A model generated the notes under the pieces. It made no database searches, was not told where the DNA came from, and saw nothing but the letters and a program-made list of their open reading frames with translations. Of a stretch of 64,000 bases of DNA, positions 61,539 through 64,000 are shown in pieces. The DNA comes from Actinoplanes missouriensis 431 (GTDB lineage Bacteria; Actinomycetota; Actinomycetes; Mycobacteriales; Micromonosporaceae). Position 1 is the stretch's first letter, and each line of letters starts with the position of its first letter. Made by a program: the position numbers and the translations under genes. The stretch lies in assembly GCF_000284295.1 (NCBI RefSeq), contig NC_017093.1, positions 7,130,001 to 7,194,000 of the forward strand. Direction: 5' to 3'.

Positions 61539-62729
61539 GTGGCATTACGGGAAAAGCAGGCGGTCTCGCGCCGCCAGGGCCGGCTGTTTCTACTGACCGC
61601 GCTGTTGCTGGCGGCGGTGAACCTACGGCTCGCCGTCACCAGCGTGGGGCCGGTGCTGACCGAGCTCCGGGTCGGTCTCGGCATGTCGACGACGGTGGCG
61701 GGACTGCTCACCTCCGTACCCGTGGTGTGTTTTGCCGCAATCGGCCTGGCGGCGCCACGCCTGGCCCGGCGCTTCGGCGCGGCTCGCGTGATCTTCGGCG
61801 GCCTGGTGCTGCTCACCCTCGGTCTCGCGGCCCGGCCCTACGCCGGCGACTCGGCGGTGTTCCTGCTGCTCAGCGCGGTGGCCCTGGCCGGGATCGCGCT
61901 GGTCAACGTGCTGCTGCCGTCGGTGGTGAAGGACCGCTTCCCGGATCAGGTCGGCACCGTCACCGGCCTGTACACGGTCGCGCTGAACATCGGCGCGACC
62001 ACGGCCGCCGCCGCGACGGTCCCGCTGACCGGCGCGTTCGGCGACGACTGGCGTCTCGGACTGGCCTGCTGGGCCCTCGCCGCGATGGTCGCGCTCCCGC
62101 CGTGGCTGCTGCTCGCCCGCGACCGGACCGAAACCCGCAATCACGATCACAACCAGATTCCGGTACGGGTGAGCCGGCACCCGGTCGCCTGGGCGCTCGC
62201 CGTGTACTTCGGCATGCAGTCCACCGCCGCCTACGTGATCATCGGCTGGCTCCCGCAGATCTACCGGGACGCCGGGATCTCGGCCGGGACGGCCGGTGTC
62301 CTCTTCGCGACCACCTCGTTCCTCGGGGTGCCGCTCGGCTTCGCCCTCTCCGCGCTGGCCGGCCGGATCCGCAGCCAGAGCATGATCGCGCTGAGCCTCG
62401 GCCTCTTCGGCATCGCCGGCTGGGCCGGTCTGCTCTGGTCGCCGACCGCGGCGCCGTGGCTGTGGGCGGTGCTGCTCGGCGTCGCGAACACCGCGTTCCC
62501 GCTGGTGCTCACGATGATCGCGCTGCGCGGCTCGCACCCGGGGACCGTGGTGAAGCTGTCCGCGTTCGCCCAGGGCATCGGCTACCTGATCGCCATCCCG
62601 GGCCCGTTCGTGATCGGTGCCCTGCACGACGCGACCGACGGCTGGCGGGCGCCGCTGGCGGTGATGCTGGCTCTGACGATCCCCCAGATCATCGCCGGCG
62701 TCTACGCAGGCCGGGACCGCCAGATCTGA
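61539..62729 (+). CDS. MFS transporter, CynX/NimT-like
   Basis: A 396-aa protein with 12 predicted helices. RLFLLTALLLAAVNLRLAVTSVGPVLTELRVGLGMSTTVAGLLTSVPVVCFAAIGLAAPRLARRFG is the N-terminal signature of the CynX/YycB/NimT subfamily; NVLLPSVVKDRFPDQVGTVTGLYTVALNIGA and the second-half YFGMQSTAAYVIIGWLPQIYRDAGIS are family specific. Members move cyanate, nitroimidazoles or remain undefined. A short His/Asp/Asn cytoplasmic loop (TRNHDHNQ) lies mid-protein. It converges on the GT39-like gene. Confidence 0.9.
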   Translation: MALREKQAVSRRQGRLFLLTALLLAAVNLRLAVTSVGPVLTELRVGLGMSTTVAGLLTSVPVVCFAAIGLAAPRLARRFGAARVIFGGLVLLTLGLAARPYAGDSAVFLLLSAVALAGIALVNVLLPSVVKDRFPDQVGTVTGLYTVALNIGATTAAAATVPLTGAFGDDWRLGLACWALAAMVALPPWLLLARDRTETRNHDHNQIPVRVSRHPVAWALAVYFGMQSTAAYVIIGWLPQIYRDAGISAGTAGVLFATTSFLGVPLGFALSALAGRIRSQSMIALSLGLFGIAGWAGLLWSPTAAPWLWAVLLGVANTAFPLVLTMIALRGSHPGTVVKLSAFAQGIGYLIAIPGPFVIGALHDATDGWRAPLAVMLALTIPQIIAGVYAGRDRQI

Positions 62730-62742
62730 CCCCCACCCCCGC

Positions 62743-62768
62743 GTGTGGAGTCGAGGCGGGCTCCACAC
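62743..62768. terminator. Hairpin between convergent genes
   Basis: GTGTGGAG / CTCCACAC with a 10-nt loop lies between the MFS and GT39-like genes; no T tract. Confidence 0.4.
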
Positions 62769-62804
62769 CCGAACCCCACACGCACGCGGGAGCCGCCTGC
62801 GGGG

Positions 62805-64000
62805 TCAGTCGTAGTGCTGGACCGACGGCCAGATCCGGCTCCACGGCTCGATGAGGCGGCAGACGTACACCTGGGCGTCGAGTTCCTCGTTCTCCACCCC
62901 TGCCGCGTTCGTCAGCCGCGCCTTGGCCACGCAGTCGCCGAACTGCCGGGGCGGAGCCTGCATGACCGCGAGCACCACGGTCTTCCCATCCGGCGGCGGG
63001 CCGTACTTGTGCAGCTCGTTGTGCCCGCTGTAGACCTCCGGCAGGCCGAGCGACCGCCCGTACCTGTCGAGCGCCCCCGCCTCGCCGTAGTTCCCGGTGA
63101 ACAGCACCGCCCGGCTCTGATCGGTGGCGGAGAGCCCGGCGTAGACGGTGCCGATCTGCCAGACGTAGTCACGCCAGCCGATCTGATCGGCGACCGTGGT
63201 GTTCGCCGAGGCCACGAAGCTGCCACCCAGATCGTCCTCGGGGATGACCGGGAGCGACGAGACGATCGACAGCATCGCGAAGACCGGGATGCTCGCCCCG
63301 ACGGCGATCAGCCGCCACCGCCGGCCGGCCATCCACCGCTCGACGGGCGCCGCCCCGATCGCGAAGAGCGCCAGCAGCAGGCCGAGCGGATAGTACGGCT
63401 GGCCCGCGCTCACCAGCACGAGGATCAGCAGGATCGGGTACGCGAGCGCGAGGCACCGCAGCCGCCGGTCCCGGAAAGCCGCGACGAGGCCGGCCATCCA
63501 CACCGGCGGCAGGATGAGCAGCGCGAGCTGGAACGGGAGCAGCATGACCCGCGACTCGTCGCCCTTGTTCGCGGCGATGGCGGCGGCCATGTCGGCCTGC
63601 GGGAACCCGTTCACCACCTGGTAGATCAGGTTCGGCAGGCCGACCAGCACGGCAGCGGCGACGCCGGAGGAGAGCCAGCGGGATCGGAACACGTGCCGAG
63701 GACCGGCGATCAGCAGTCCCGCGGCGAGCGCGGCCAGCAGGAGCACGACGAGGTGCTTGTTGTAGAGGCCGAGCCCGGCCGTCACGCCGGCCGCGAGCCA
63801 GGCCCGTTCCCGGCCGTGCAGGAGCGCCCGCATCACGAAGAAGATCACGCCGAGCCAGACCAGCAGGTCGGGCGCGGCGGTGGAGCCGACGTGCGCGGCG
63901 GTGAGCGGGAAGACGCTCACCACCCCGGCCGCGGCGATCGTCTGGGCGGTCTGCCCGCCGCCGGCCTCCCGGGCGATCATCGCGGTCAGCACGACCGTGA
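62805..64000 (-). CDS. GT39-like membrane glycosyltransferase (5' end outside window)
   Basis: The frame is open to the right edge, so only the last 398 or so residues are seen. About nine hydrophobic helices are followed by a C-terminal outer domain of 130 residues. FPLTAAHVGSTAAPDLLVWLGVIFFVMRALLHGRERAWLAAGVTAGLGLYNKHLVVLLL resembles the mid-part of polyprenyl-phosphate-mannose-dependent (GT39/PMT-like) transferases, with the GLYNKH-type motif typical of them. The C-terminal AVLFTGNYGEAGALDRYGRSLGLPEVYSGHNELHKYGPPPDGKTVVLAVM is also characteristic of this family. The catalytic acidic residues would be upstream of the window. Confidence 0.85.
   Translation of the reverse strand, partial: TVVLTAMIAREAGGGQTAQTIAAAGVVSVFPLTAAHVGSTAAPDLLVWLGVIFFVMRALLHGRERAWLAAGVTAGLGLYNKHLVVLLLAALAAGLLIAGPRHVFRSRWLSSGVAAAVLVGLPNLIYQVVNGFPQADMAAAIAANKGDESRVMLLPFQLALLILPPVWMAGLVAAFRDRRLRCLALAYPILLILVLVSAGQPYYPLGLLLALFAIGAAPVERWMAGRRWRLIAVGASIPVFAMLSIVSSLPVIPEDDLGGSFVASANTTVADQIGWRDYVWQIGTVYAGLSATDQSRAVLFTGNYGEAGALDRYGRSLGLPEVYSGHNELHKYGPPPDGKTVVLAVMQAPPRQFGDCVAKARLTNAAGVENEELDAQVYVCRLIEPWSRIWPSVQHYD

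Noticed and set aside
1..64000. tRNA or rRNA genes, insertion sequences, integrases
   Set aside because: No sequence with a tRNA cloverleaf core, no rRNA stretch and no transposase or integrase motif was noticed in either strand.

Overview
The window is about 64 kb of very GC-rich, gene-dense chromosomal DNA from a high-GC Gram-positive bacterium. Gene content points to an actinomycete, probably a Micromonosporaceae such as Actinoplanes; this genus guess is an inference. Supporting signs are a DUF222/HNH protein with an actinobacterial SOS box, an F420-type LLM oxidoreductase, a HAIR element at an hsp20 gene, an IdeR/DmdR1-type iron box, an aerobic cobalamin pathway, a stand-alone LigD-type polymerase, and many leaderless genes. 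I see no rRNA, tRNA, insertion sequence, phage or CRISPR array.

Layout. 1-13 kb: SOS-box HNH gene, methyltransferase, internally deleted ModA-like lipoprotein, CbiZ, GNAT acetyltransferase, Acg-type nitroreductase, membrane sulfatase-like protein, and a TetR gene leading a heterodimeric ABC exporter. 13-22 kb: a large secreted Calx-beta protein behind a cyclic-di-GMP-I riboswitch, then a six-gene operon of two ABC-2 exporter pairs and a two-component system. 22-32 kb: RNase HI, a sugar-binding lipoprotein, LigD polymerase, a SUKH protein, a second two-component system, a PAS-GGDEF-EAL protein and an LLM oxidoreductase. 32-43 kb: CBM6-like protein, Hsp20, DinB, then cobalamin genes cobF, cobN (cobalamin riboswitch) and cobG-cobH-cobIJ. 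43-54 kb: a GH5-like secreted glycosidase facing a seven-gene exopolysaccharide operon (three GT4, one GT2, a multispanning transferase, a membrane protein and a flippase). 54-64 kb: two amine/glycine-derivative FAD oxidoreductases preceded by an Arg-rich small ORF, a glycerophosphodiesterase, a surface protein, an iron-regulated siderophore reductase, an MFS transporter and the C-terminal part of a GT39-like protein.

The most unusual feature is not one locus but a pattern. About forty short tandem arrays occur in this one window, each with its own unit sequence. Units are mostly 14-19 bp in non-coding DNA and almost always 15 or 18 bp inside genes, where they stay in frame. They sit just after stop codons, at protein ends, in signal peptides, and in loops of otherwise conserved enzymes (both ABC exporter subunits, LigD polymerase, DinB, CbiZ, Acg, CobG, sensor kinases). 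This looks like a genome-wide tandem-duplication process filtered by selection for reading frame.

Regulation can be read in several places: two riboswitches, SOS box, HAIR element, iron box, a TetR palindrome, and a repeated arrangement in which a -10 hexamer lies 6-7 nt before the start codon.
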